Origin: Symbiodinium sp. CCMP2592 | Taxonomy: Eukaryota; Sar; Dinophyceae; Suessiales; Symbiodiniaceae | NCBI GenBank assembly: GCA_905221615.1 | Contig: CAJNDT010003223.1 | Span: 1,309,945-1,373,944 of the forward strand | Direction of reading: 5' to 3' | Length of the DNA stretch: 64,000 nucleotides | Part shown: in pieces, positions 23,191 to 34,629 of the stretch | Numbering within the stretch: the first letter of the stretch is position 1 | How the letters are laid out: the number at the start of each line of letters is the position of its first letter | Notes under the pieces: generated by a model | What the model was told of the DNA's origin: nothing | Seen by the model: only the letters and a program-made list of their open reading frames with translations | Database searches by the model: none | Made by a program: the position numbers and the translations under genes

Positions 23191-23671
23191 CTTACGTAGT
23201 ATATTATGGTAGATGATGATAGGCAATGGCATGTTATAGTATGCTACAGTACATCACAAAGTATATTATGATGGTGCTACATCATGATAGGTTATGGAAC
23301 TTTGTAGTACACTATAGTACATTGAAGCACTGCTCAGCTTCCACGTTCGCTTCACTGCCAAGCGCTTCTCGGTTCTAGGCTTCGTGTGTGCAAAGGCAGT
23401 TCGCTTAGACCAGTGGCATCCACCCCGCTGGCACACGTATACAGGTGACACACGCGCTTTGCCAGGCTAGAGTCAGGCAGACAGCCAAGACCTGCGAAGG
23501 CTTACCTAAAGTACGTGTAGTGAGAAAACACATTAAAAGTCGGCCAAGGTTGGCAAGGCAACGCGCCGTTTTCACCGCTGTTTCTCCTCCAGATTAAAGA
23601 GAAGTGAGTCTCAGGTCTTGCTGAACTCCAGGAAGATCCTGCGAGACTCCTGACAGGGGTTTGGGGCAGCT

Positions 23672-23781
23672 GCCCAAAGACTCCAATACCCCTTAATTAA
23701 GGAATATACTTTAAATCATACTAGGGATCCTACTGGAATTTAAGGTATATTCCCTAATTAAGGGATATTGGAGTCTCTGGG
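23672..23781. mobile_element. Palindromic element, family F
   Basis: AGACTCCAATACCCCTTAAT then TAAGGAATATAC on the left; the right end is its complement ending GGATATTGGAGTCT. Copies are at 27937-28054 and 60469-60572. Confidence 0.9.
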
Positions 23782-23921
23782 CGCTCTCATGATCCTGCTG
23801 GACAGTGCATGCCTTAACACAGGGGTAATCATGGCGGATTCGAAAGCTCCCTAAACTCCAAACTTCATCCCTGGACCTTAAGCCTTAATCCCTCCATGCT
23901 GAAACCCTAGACCCTTACAGT

Positions 23922-24022
23922 AGAAGCCAGAAAGTTGGAATATGATTATCATCCTAAACCCTTTATGGTAAATTATAAGGTATCCTACCCTGAAACCATA
24001 TTCCAACTTTCTGGAGTTCCCT
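23922..24022. mobile_element. Palindromic element, family G
   Basis: GCCAGAAAGTTGGAATATGA ... CATATTCCAACTTTCTGG, matching 18504-18600. Confidence 0.88.
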
Positions 24023-24034
24023 TTAAATGCTAAG

Positions 24035-24195
24035 AACCCTAACTAGACCCCTAAACCCTTATATGTCAATGCTAAAGCCCTGGACCCCCAAAACCCCTAG
24101 ACCCTCAACCCTAAACCCCTAAACCCTCAACCCTAAACCCCTAAACCCTCAACCCCTAAACCCTAAACCCCTAAACCCCTTCATCCCTCAAGGCT
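24035..24195. repeat. Telomere-like CCCTAAA tract
   Basis: Dense CCCTAAACCCCTAAACCCTC units. It lies in the intron before the last recognised glycosyltransferase exon or just beyond it. Confidence 0.85.
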
Positions 24196-24214
24196 AACTA
24201 AGCCCCTACGGGCT

Positions 24215-27200
24215 TCTCAGGCGCCTGCAATCTTTGCTGCGGCTGCGGCAGTCGGAGTACCAGGCCGAACTGTGCCAGGTACGCCATCTCGTCGAACTCG
24301 TTTCCCTCCGTGGACTTGGGTGTAGGTCTTAGGGGCTTTCGGGTTTGGGGTGTAGGGTTTCAGGAGTAGGGGTTAGGGCTTCAGGGCTACTAAGGTTTAC
24401 AATGTTCGGAGTTATCACGTTTTGGACATGTTGGGGTTGAAAAGCTGGGACTCGGTAGGGTTGCGCTGCATGGGTGTCGATCGCCCCCTATTTTGTGCAC
24501 TGCCAGCTACACAATGCCACTTATCTGTCATTGCCCAGCGAAGAAGCGCCACCCAGACGGGAAAGTGGAGACACGCCACAAGTCCACCAAAGCTTGAGGC
24601 TTTTGAGGCTTAGGGCTTGATTGAAGGTTTTGAGGGGTCTGGGGATTTCTGTCGGTCGTGTTCTGAGGACCACAATTCGAGCATGCCCATGAAAAATCAG
24701 CCTGCGCACGGGACGCACCTGCACGAAGGTTTTGTAGAAGCGCTCCAGATCTTTCACGCCACCTGTCGAAGAGGGTTTAGGGCATGCAGGGTTCGGGGCT
24801 TCAGTATGAAAGTTGAGGGCTTAGGCTCCGGATTCTACAGGACGCTACCCCCTAAACCCTAAATCTAAACTGTGAACCCGAGGACTCTATTTTTTCCTCC
24901 GGGCCTCGTAGAGTCAGCTGCCTGGCTGCCAGGTGAGATCGAATCTCGGCGATGCCCGGCCGTCTGGTGGAGAAAGCGCCATCCTCTGTGCCTCTTGTGG
25001 GGAAATGGCGGGCCTTTTACTTCATAAGTCTCAAAATACTTGTTGCATGTATATGAGGATCTGCATCTTTTTTGCATGTGTACACGTTGTGTATATCCAC
25101 ACAATATGCATACCTAGGAACATGCAAGTTGACAGGCAAACATGCATATACCTACACACATTACCATGTGTTCTCAGTCATCAATTCATTCCTTCATTCA
25201 TTCGTTCATTCGTCCCTTCCTGCTTTCTGACTCACCCATACTCATCAGTGAATACATGCGTGTGTACATATATATATATATATACACAGACATATGTATA
25301 CGACTACATCAGAATGATTTTGAGTATCCAACTGCTGCTTCATCTAGCATTCGAAGTTATGTCTATACGAATGCAAGAGAAAGTGCGTGTGCATATGTAT
25401 ATATGTACGTATGTACATACGTGTAATGTATCCGTACATCTGTAAACATATGTATATGTGTACATACATACATCCATACATACATACATACATGCATAGT
25501 ACGTACATACATACACGCGTACGTACATACATACATATACATGTACTGTATATGTCAAACTGTACATACGCACACGTACAGCACGCACGCGCACACACAC
25601 ACACACACACACAAAATGCCAGCTGCTGTTGCTCTCGGTGTTGCTGGGCCCCCAACCGTGACCCTTACACAGCAGCTCGTACTTCTGGCGCCAGCTTTCA
25701 AAGCCGCAATTGGCATAGTGGAGCACCACCTGATAGCAAGCAGGAGCACCCTAAACCCCAAACCCCAATGCAGTCCAATTCTCAGCCGCGTTGCTGGCGC
25801 TCCGGGTCCCTTGCAAAGCAAGGTGTACAGCGTCATGCCTAGCCAAACGAGCCAGGTCATGGCAAATCCGTACAGATTCAAGGACCTCTCAACTTAGTCC
25901 GCTTCCGAAGCTTCGCCAGAGTGCTAAGGCTGCAGGCCGGAGCTTAAACTCTTGCTGGTACTGAGGCCTAACTATCTGATAGAACCCTAAACCCTAATTA
26001 TCTGATAGAGCCCTAAACCCTGATACAATGATACAAGGACCTGGTTTTATTTTGGAGTGATCCAAGCCAACACCCGAAGACACAACTCACCGCCCCAGCT
26101 GCGCCTCCGTCCCGCAAGAATCCGTGAACTCCTCACGTTTCCGCAGGGAGCTTAGCCATTTAGGGCTTACTGAGCTTACTGCTTCGGGTTCTAGGGTTTG
26201 GCATTCGGGGTTCAATTTAGGGTGTAGGGCTCGGGGTTTAGGGTGCAGTGGCCTTTCGCTCGCGCGACAGTCCGCCCCTTCAAGGGACGTGCACTCCGTA
26301 AGAACCCCGAAACCCACTCAGACGTCACCGTAGAAGATCAAACTCCCATTTGCTTCATAGATCTTCTTCCGCAGTATCTGGTTATCGTTCGGGTCTTTTT
26401 TGAGCACTGGTTTCTACCTAGCAGTTAAGGTCAGCAGAATCGTTTCGGGTTTAGGGCTCAGGGCTACGCTCAGCTTGCCGCTCACCGCCTGCTGGGAGCG
26501 GTGGAAGCTCGCCTCTCGGACCGATGGAAGTCCTGGAAGTTTCAGAGCTTTTGGGTTCGTCTTTTGGGTCTAGGGTTTAGGGTTTAGAAACTTCTGGGTA
26601 CCTCTTTTGGGTCTTTAGTACTAGGATCCTACTATGTTGGTGTTTTCAAAAGCTCGGGCACGTCTTTTGAGTCCTTATCAAAAGGGCAAAAACTTGGGTA
26701 CGTTTTGTAGGTCCCTGGTATAAGGATCCTACTATGCCGCGGTCGCCATGCTCAGGAGCCTAGTATCTGGGGTTCGTTATTATGAAGATCCTACTCTTTG
26801 GCGGGAGCTGTACAGTTGGAGATTCGTATTGTTTATTGGTCGGCTCTATCTCTTTGCAATTTCCTATATATGCACATGTACATATACATGCGTGAAAATG
26901 TGTACATATGCACTTTGTAGATTCTAATATTTGCAGGTCCTTAGTATAAGGACCCTACTACTTGCTGATTCTATGTATATGGGGGTCCTTTATTTAGGGA
27001 TCCTAGACCTCAAGAGAATCCACCATGCCACCTTGCAGACGCAGCCCCAAGCCGTTCAACCCCAAATCCTCAGCGCTAAGCCCAAAAAAGAAAGCTAAAC
27101 GCGAATCGAGCTTGGCGACGCCTCACCGCGCTCTTCCCGTTTGAGTAGGAGTTGAAGTACGCCGGGCCTTGGTGGCGCACGTCGTTTCTGGAGCCCCTCT

Positions 27201-30200
27201 CCTCTCCACAGATCATGTGTTACAGTAATGGTCAGAATAGTAGTCGAAATAAGAAACATAATTATCACAACAAAATCGCTGTAATAATCATAACCATCAT
27301 ACGAAGAACATTCATAATCGTCATAAACGTCAGCCTAGCAGCAGTGTGGCCGAGGTCCGAAGCAACTTTCATCGTCGCTCGAATCATCATCTGGAGCCTC
27401 GCTGCTGCTGCCGACTGTAGGTCTCATAATTACTATTGTTGCTAGCATTGCTCTTATTACTATACTAGTAGTATTGCACATGCAGCTTCATCGTACTGTC
27501 CGTCTTGCTATCACAACTTCTCTTTGGCATCAGTCACTTCCATTTTCATTCATATGATTACTACTACTCTTCTTCTCAGCAATGTTATTAGGATAGCTAT
27601 AAACTGCTCCAGATTATTGAGATCATTATGATTCTTATGGTTCTTATGATTCTTATGAGTATTATGATGATTATGATTGTTATTGTTCTTACTGATGTTC
27701 TTCAGCGCAACTCGCAGTCTCTCTCCCCAGGCCTGGCGCGTCTCGACTGGATTCAGCTTCACCTGCTTTCATAGGGGCCCTTGGGGGGTAGGGGGGAGGG
27801 GGGAAGGGGACTATACTTCCTTAAATAGCCTTATTAAGTCCAAATCATCGGTATAAAGACCCCCTACCCCCCCTAAGGATCCGTGGCAGAGCTCATGCCG
27901 TTGGGCTCTCGGGCTCGGGCTTAGGGCTTCAGGGGGCCCCGAGACTCCAATATCCCTTGATTAAGGAATATACCCTAGTTTCTGGAGGATCTCAAATATA
28001 ATTCAAGGTATATTCAAGTATATTCCTTAATTAGTGGATATTGGAGTCTCCGGGGGTTTGGGGTTTGGGGTCCTGAGTTAAGCAAGTGGCAGACTCGCCT
28101 TCAGTTGCTCCAGGACCGGAGTTCGTTTCGCTGCCTCGCTGCAAAAAAAATCCGTGCGGTTTGGGGTTTCGGAGTTTTCTCACTTGTGCTGACTGAACTC
28201 AGCTCCCGTCGATGTCATGCATGACGGACAGCAGCCTCCGCAGAGCATGCCGCTCCTCCACCCATCATAAAACCGGATGTAAGCAGTGCTGAGAAACTTG
28301 GCAACTTGGCATGATGCTGTATGACCCTACATTATGTTATATCAACTGACCTATATGTAATAAGATGTGAAACTCTTCACCGAAGTCGAGGAAACTTCGA
28401 GCCCTCTCCTTGCGAGGGAGCCTCTTGAAGCTGTGCGCGTGGCCGCCTGGGACGGCATCGGCGTTCTGGCGCGTGAAGAGATCCTCTCGGGCACTTACAA
28501 AAGCGGTTGGAGAGCAATAGCATAGTACGAGATAGTACAAGATAATAGAGCACAATATGGCATCATATAGTTAAGAGCATAGCATAGTAGAGCGCAGTAG
28601 AAGATAACCGTCCGGCTCGAACTCTTCGTCTTCCTCAGCCACCTCCCCGGAGGAGAGGATCCGAGGCTCAACGCCGAGCTCCTGAAAGCTCAAGAAAGGC
28701 TCGGATACGATCCCATGACCTAAAACGGCAGATGTTAAAATTCCCGACACTACGCATATATACATATGTACATTTAGAAATATGTATACACCTCTACAGT
28801 CCTATATAGACATATACACATATATACACACATGCACATACAGATATATAGCATACATACAGTATATAACATGACAATATAGTAAGATAGTATGTAACAT
28901 GACAAAACGCGAATATGCGAACTCGATAACCTAAGCTGCAGTGTACTTCTGGGAGTCCTCGAGCAGCATTGGGTTCATCTTGAAGAGCGTCACTTCCTGA
29001 AGCACCACATGGGAGTTTCCGAAAATTAGGGGGTACCTTATTTTGGGGTCTTCATAATGAGGATCCCACTATTTAGGGTACTATGTTAGGGTCCCCTATT
29101 TTCGGAAACTCCCACATCATTACACGTCCTTTCGGGCGTAGGGTTTTTGTCAGGGTTCAGGATGTTTGAGGGTTTAGGGTTTAGGGTACATATGATGACA
29201 TATTGTCAGATTATCGTATAAGTTCCATATCGAAGACACACCCCGGAAGTATCGAAGTGTACCCCGACTAGGATACCCAGTCACCTAAGAATAAAAAGGC
29301 CTCTCTTTTTGGTATTGGGTAACTTTATAAGGAACCTAGGACTACAAAAAGGGAATAAGGGTACTACTGGGCATCCTACCCCGAAGAACTGAGCCTCGAA
29401 AGGGTCGGAGGTTTCGAGGCTTTCCGGTGCGGCTTCCAGGTTCGCAAAGCGGACAGAGGTGAAGTGCAGCGGGACCTGTCATAACTAAGGGTTTAGGTTT
29501 TTTTTGTTTGAGGGCCCTTTTCCTCCCTGCTACAGTCGGAATAATACCTGGTAGGTAGAGCCTGGGTTTAGGGGTTTCGGGTTTAAGGTTTGAGGTTCAG
29601 GGTTTAAAACCACAGGATCGCGCGAGTTCGAGCCATGCGAAGCCCATGCTTGTGTTAGAGGGAGGGGGAGCCGGTGGGCTTTTGTTGGGGGTTGAGTGGC
29701 GGATGCAAGTGTGATGAAGCAGGTTTGCGGTCCTAATGTAACTAAGCAACCCTGGGCCTATAACCCCGAAATAGTAGGATTCAAAAACGGAGCCCTAATA
29801 AAGGAACAAGCTTTCTTAATCAGGCTCCTACATTAGTGATTTCAAAGGCAAACACTGCCGGGGCATCGACCTTTGGGCTAGGCAAATCCTGGGGCGAAAA
29901 GTGCGCACGTGCGTTCCCTCCGCCCGACCTGGCTGAAGGAGTTTAGAGCTTCAGATTTCAGAAACGTTGCCAGACAATAATAATTATTGTCTACATGCCT
30001 TTGGGCGTTGGGGGGCTTGGGGTTTAGGGTTTCGATTTAGGGCACAGGGTTCATATAGGGGTTTTATATGCAATAATGGGGCGTGGCCTCAGCGAAGAAT
30101 CTCCTGGCATCTGCATGCCGCTCCTGGGACGCTTGAAGCCGCGGGTGGCAAACATTGAAAGTTGTAATATAGGGGCCTTAACAATTAGAATAGGGTTCCT

Positions 30201-32952
30201 GTAAAGGGGTCTATGCTGGGCTACTATAAGGGGCCTATGAGGGTACTGAAAATCTAGGAGCCTGAACATTTAGAATATGTAGAGTTTGGCGGCCCATTAT
30301 ACTATAATTAGAATAACAAACACCCAAAGTCGTATTGGTACTTATTCAGGCCCCTATATTAGGCCTGCCGCTGCTGCCAGTGCTAATACTACTGAAGCTT
30401 CAACAGCACTTGGAATCGCTACGATCGCGCAGCGAAAAGCACGACCGAGCTGCTATGCTCCGTCTTGGTGTTTGTCGTCAGTGTTGCTGTTCCCAGGTGT
30501 GCAGTCATCGGAGGAGTAGCATTCGCCATCGCACTTAACAACAAGTTGGTGCGTTCGAACGAAAAGCACGGGCTATGCAGTCTGCAGGCACAGTTAATCT
30601 ATGAGCCTTCGACAGAACATTACTGATGACTCTACTATAAACAAAAAACGGTCTTAGTATTCTCACATCTCTCGAAAGCCCACTGCTGTCGAGACGAAAG
30701 CCGAGTAATCGCAGTAAAGCGAAGCGGTCTGTGAACCTGTGGGCGCTCGCTCACACTATGCTACGGTCAAGGTTATCGGAAGGGGATGCGGGGTCACCGT
30801 GCCCGTCTTTCTGAAAGCTACCACACAAGGTCTTCGTCGCCCGCGGCCTTCTGTAAGCTCCCAAAAAGTATCGAAATCTAACAACAATAGCGGTGCTTTT
30901 CGTTTGTAGTAATACTAAAACCGAAAATACTATACTGTACTATAATATGTTATGGACTATACTTTTTGCTATAATAGGATACACTAGAAAGCTTCGAGCC
31001 CAGCCTGGTCCGGGAAGAACAGGATCTCGTCTGCATCGACATGCAGCAACCTGGTACAATGGGTGTCCGGTTTCCTGTCGGTTATGATCATTTAGGGAAC
31101 CTTGCGTGGTGGGTCGCTACATATGATATGCCACAGTACTATGGTCAGTAATTACCATGGCCATATGGGTGGTTGTCAAAATTATAGTCTCTTCTTGGGT
31201 CCCCTATAATAATACGGCACCTATCATTTAGGGTACTCAGAAAGGGGCCATAATTTTCACAACTACTGCGCTAGTCCCTGGGCTTTGAGAATCAGGAGTT
31301 CCAAGCGCTCTTTGCCAGGGTGACTAGGAGAGGATGAGCAGCCAGGCTAAATCGAATAAGGGTGCACATAGTCGAACGAACAAACATTATGAGGAATGGC
31401 AATAATCATGACTCTGGGGTGTTATATCACCTGAGGTTGCTGCAAAGGCAAGGAGGACGCTACTTCTGCTATGCGGAACCCCTGCTTTGAAGAAGCAATT
31501 GCATGGCAAGTCTAGAGTCACGATCAGGAAGAAACCTCTTGGCCGTATACATCCAACATTCCGGTGTCGCTGCTCAGGACAAGGCCATTCGAAGCCCTCG
31601 CCCTGCGCTTCAAACAAGGCATCCTCGATGCAAAGCATTTGTCGAGCCTGTCACGACGAGCGGAAGGTTTGAACATCTCCGGATTCTGGATACTGCAGTA
31701 GTTGTTGCTGCTTCAGCTAAAAGTTCCACGGGAATCACACATCTTTTGACAGCTCCTAGCATGCGCATTCCCAGATCCTTGCACCCGGCACATCATCTGA
31801 GAACACCTATGCCAGTCTGAGGTGTTTGCTGCCATAATTCTTGTTGACGAAGCTTAGTGGCGGCTAGACACATGGGGGCATGCCTGGACGTCTTTGATGT
31901 TTGCATCCAGATGGGCTGTCTCACCTGATCTGGCATGCCTTCTTTGCAAGTTCGCGCACACAGCCTGTCAGATTCTCAGCCTATGATTCTATGATCTCAG
32001 GGGCAGGCGGTACAGCTCAAGCGTCTCATCCTCTCGCAAATAGTATCTGGAGCTCCTCACGCAACTTGAAGCAACTGGTGGCAGAGGCACGAATCACAAG
32101 GCCGCAGGCATTGGCATCCTCCAAACTCTACCTTTCTTCTGAGAAACATGCAAGCAACCTTTTCGCATGATCAGTACCATCATCGTTGTCACTTCAGTCT
32201 TGGTAAGCAGTAGCAGCCGCCTGGTCATTATCAATTGCAACAACATCAACCGGCCTTCGCACTTCAGTCCACCATGCCTGCGACAAGTGCAGAGAATCTA
32301 CAGCCGTGTCAGTGGAAGAGCTGAGGTCGCAAGGCCAAAAGGGGGATTTGAGATTCTTGGGGTAGGGATTCCTTACTTTGAACCCTATTATGGGAACCCT
32401 AAGACTGCTACAGTCTCGCCTCAGTGCAGCGAACGGCAACGGCCCTGCAAAGCATCCCCACTGGCCTGGCAAGGTGCCCACGGCAAGGTACGCCATGTGA
32501 AAGGTGCTTAAATCATGTGCTGCTGCAAGAATGACTACTACTGGTCACCAAGACTGCCTGCCTCTGTCGCGAACAGCATGCCAGTCGGACCGGTCTTTTC
32601 GTAAACCACCCAGAAACCGCAATACCAGTAACACTAAATGCACTAGATGATAAGTATATAGCACAAGGCAAGCATCAAACATTGCTGGACTGGCCCGGTC
32701 GGGAGTGGCTTTGCGAACTGCTCCACGGCAGCGATGGCCTGCGAATTAGCACAGCGTGGAATCGAGACAAACTGGATGCTTCAGCAATCGGCTTCGAGAA
32801 TTCGGCAGACATTTCGAGATGGCCTGTTGTTCGCCGGGATCGTCTGGACAGTCGAAGTAGATGACAACTTTCTCGAAGCCGTTGGCATGATGATGAAGTA
32901 TCAGGCTCTCCAGCATTCTGGGCGCGATTCCCCTGGAGCACCAGGTCACCAT
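24215..32952 (-). CDS. Glycosyltransferase, GT-A fold (GT2/GT92-like), many exons
   Basis: The likely product is a sugar transferase using a nucleotide sugar. Exons in order are: about 32952-32824 (LILHHHANGFEKVVIYFDCP, the start of the Rossmann-like domain), 32738 to about 32709 (AIAAVEQFAK), 31050-31005 (LLHVDADEILFFPDQ, the DxD metal-binding motif), about 30132-30092 (ADARRFFAE), 29475-29395 (HFTSVRFANLEAAPE), 28996 to about 28937 (EVTLFKMNPMLLE), about 27193-27122 (PAYFNSYSNGKSAVR), about 26131-26090 (VHGFLRDGG), 25729-25661 (VVLHYANCGFESWRQKYELL), about 24755-24715 (VKDLERFYKTFVQ) and about 24312-24215 (EFDEMAYLAQFGLVLRLPQP). This series of motifs (FDDPDD, DxDE, NLEAxPE, LFK, NGKSAVR, HYxxCGF..W..KY) follows a family common in algae. 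Extra coding stretches at about 28729-28620 (SGEVAEEDEEFEPDG) and 28500-28370 may be an acidic insertion. The stretch between 32709 and 31050 was not resolved. Acceptor and donor protein are unknown. Confidence 0.72.
25260..25615. repeat. ATATAT, TACATA and CACACA microsatellites
   Basis: (AT)n at about 25266-25282, irregular TACATACATACG units at 25390-25560 and (CA)n at about 25590-25613. It lies just after the HYANCGF exon of the glycosyltransferase. Confidence 0.92.
26580..27000. mobile_element. Decayed palindromic-element cluster
   Basis: Several GGGTCCTT...AAGGATCCTACTA half-motifs in a row, for example GGTACCTCTTTTGGGTCTTT and CCTACTATGCCGCGG, without intact ends. The stretch lies in a glycosyltransferase intron. 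Confidence 0.5.
27780..27885. repeat. G-rich/C-rich inverted repeat
   Basis: GGGGGGTAGGGGGGAGGGGG on the left pairs with ACCCCCTACCCCCCC on the right around an AT-rich centre. Likely a further palindromic element. Confidence 0.6.
27937..28054. mobile_element. Palindromic element, family F
   Basis: CCCGAGACTCCAATATCCCT ... GGATATTGGAGTCTCCGGG; the AAGGTATATTC part near the right end is duplicated (AAGGTATATTCAAGTATATT). Confidence 0.88.
29010..29114. mobile_element. Palindromic element, family A, inside a glycosyltransferase intron
   Basis: TGGGAGTTTCCGAAAATTAG ... TATTTTCGGAAACTCCCA. On the minus strand its edge is 13 bp before the acceptor (GCTTCAG|GAAGTG) of the EVTLFK exon. Confidence 0.92.
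29262..29384. mobile_element. Palindromic element, family J, in the same intron
   Basis: The ends are GACTAGGATACCCAGT on the left and ACTGGGCATCCTACCCC on the right; an inner CTTTTTGGTA/TACAAAAAG pair supports a longer stem. It begins about 11 bp after the GC donor of the NLEAAPE exon. Confidence 0.75.
29700..29850. mobile_element. Possible palindromic element
   Basis: GGTCCTAATGTAACTAAG near 29730 pairs with GGCTCCTACATTAGTGA near 29820, and further CCTAATAAAGGA core steps lie between. Single copy. Confidence 0.45.
30168..30358. mobile_element. Family E element, expanded
   Basis: TATAGGGGCCTTAACAATTA ... TACTTATTCAGGCCCCTATA, with an inner repeat of GGGCCTATGAGGG and a second CCTGAACATTTAGAATA start. 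Probably one element inserted in another of its kind. Confidence 0.7.
30540..30960. other. Intron or intergenic sequence, nothing recognised
   Basis: This lies between the DADE exon and the ADARRFFAE exon region boundary repeats. Only short unremarkable frames. Confidence 0.4.
31167..31268. mobile_element. Palindromic element, family C
   Basis: GGGTGGTTGTCAAAATTATA ... GGGGCCATAATTTTCACAAC. Lies in the intron upstream of the HVDADE exon. Confidence 0.85.
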
Positions 32953-34125
32953 GCATGAAGACTCCAACTCGGAGAAACACCACCTTAAACCCTAAACACC
33001 AGATCGCTGAATGCAGTCTACATCATGGAACCCTCGGAATAGTAGGGGGGGTTCGGTTCTGCTCAAGCCTGGCCTCACCATGGAGGCCTCAGATTGCAGA
33101 GGGTCCAAAGCCGGGTCACGCTTCCCTGCGGCTCAGGGCTCGGCAACGCACAGCCGCGGCAAGGGGCGGTCAAGATCGCGATGGTCTTCATGCAGCAAAG
33201 GCGGCGCCTAAAGGTCTTTCGATTCAGGGCGGTATTTGACAGAAGTTCGAAGCCAGGCTGTAGAAACGGCGTGGCCTCAAAGATGGTGCCGTCCGGGGAA
33301 TGCCAGCCACTCAACCTCGATGCAGCATCAACTCCCTGGGCCATCCGAACTCCCGGAAGGCTCCGGCAATACACCTTTCTAGGAGCCACCGAGTCTGTAG
33401 CCATGCGAGGTCGACAAGTGACTTTGGCCTCAAGCCTGCCACGGCACTCGCTTTAGCCAACAGTCTTAATATACCCCGGAGCAGTCCCCACCTTTTCGGA
33501 GCTTTCGCCAAAGTACACCGTTGGCCTTTTGGCAACGGTATGCAATGGCCATGGCATGGCAGGTTTTTTGGGCCACAGTTGAGGGGCAATCCGGCACCTC
33601 AGCACACTGGAGCGCTTCGCTGTATTGCCATTCCTGTTGCGATGCGCGATTACCGGGAGGCTAGACACATTCGGCATATTCTGAACTTAGGGCCGGTCTG
33701 GGGATCCATGGGGTGCCATATGAGTCATTGAGTTGAGGGGCTGTCCTCAAGGTTGGTGCTGCAGTGGTGAAGGTAACGTGGCAACCCGAAACGACGTCCA
33801 TCCACAAGAACGAACCTCGAAGCAGATGGAAAGGTGCAACGTGCCACAATCTTCTACTCGTACTCTTACATGTCTGGGAACGCAGCACCGGGGGCTCATC
33901 ATCACAGTCCTGCAAAAGGAAGGTGCGACGCACTTCAGCTTCCAGAATCCTCGCCCTGCGCTTCTGAAAAGTTGCCTCGCTGTCAGCCAGGACATTGCTC
34001 GCCCACACCTGCTCGACCATACTGCACAACACCTCAACCGACCTGTAACTGAGAGCCTTCAGAAGTTTACCAGCTTATCAAGCTGTTCATCTCACGCCCG
34101 GGTTTGGCCGCTTTGCGCAAACTGC

Positions 34126-34452
34126 CTCGTCTTCATGTAGCCGCGCCCAGCCGTCAGAGAAGTCTCGAACGAGGACTACTTGGCCGTACTCCAGCAGCCC
34201 GACCTGCCAGCCCGTTTTGCTTTTGGTTCTCGGGTCAAGCTCGAAAGTCTTCATGACATCAGTACAATGCAGAAATGCAACTACAATCAACAATGCCAGT
34301 ATAGTCTAGTACTATCATACTCGTATAACGCTGTTACAGTGCTTTCCTGATATTCCTCGGTATGATTCCACGAGGAAAAGGGTGTGGCAGGTTGTTGCCT
34401 TCGCAGCGTCGATCTGGGGCTGGGCGCGAAGCACCACATCGTCTTCTGCGAC
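34126..34452 (-). CDS. SH3-like domain split over two exons
   Basis: The exons are 34452-34399 (VAEDDVVLRAQPQIDAAK) and 34203-34126 (VGLLEYGQVVLVRDFSDGWA, then RLHEDE). Joined through a 195-bp GC-AG intron (34398-34204) they give the pattern of bacterial-type SH3 domains: V.VR..P...A..VG.L..G..V.V......GW.RL. The following intron also starts with GC (GAG|GCAG at 34125). The two exons lie upstream of the glycosyltransferase exons on the same strand, so they may be its N-terminal part, but no continuous frame connects them. A separate small gene is the alternative. Confidence 0.6.
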
Positions 34453-34629
34453 CTGGAGCAGGGATCTGACAAGGGCCCTACCAGGGCCCAGGAGGGCGCC
34501 TTAAATCACTGAACCCAAAGAAGGAAGGCCCCATAATTATATTGCTGTAATACTGTTGCAATACTAGCTAACTACTGTACTGGACTACGACACTAATTAC
34601 TACAAAATGCCAGAGCAAGTAGCTTAATT

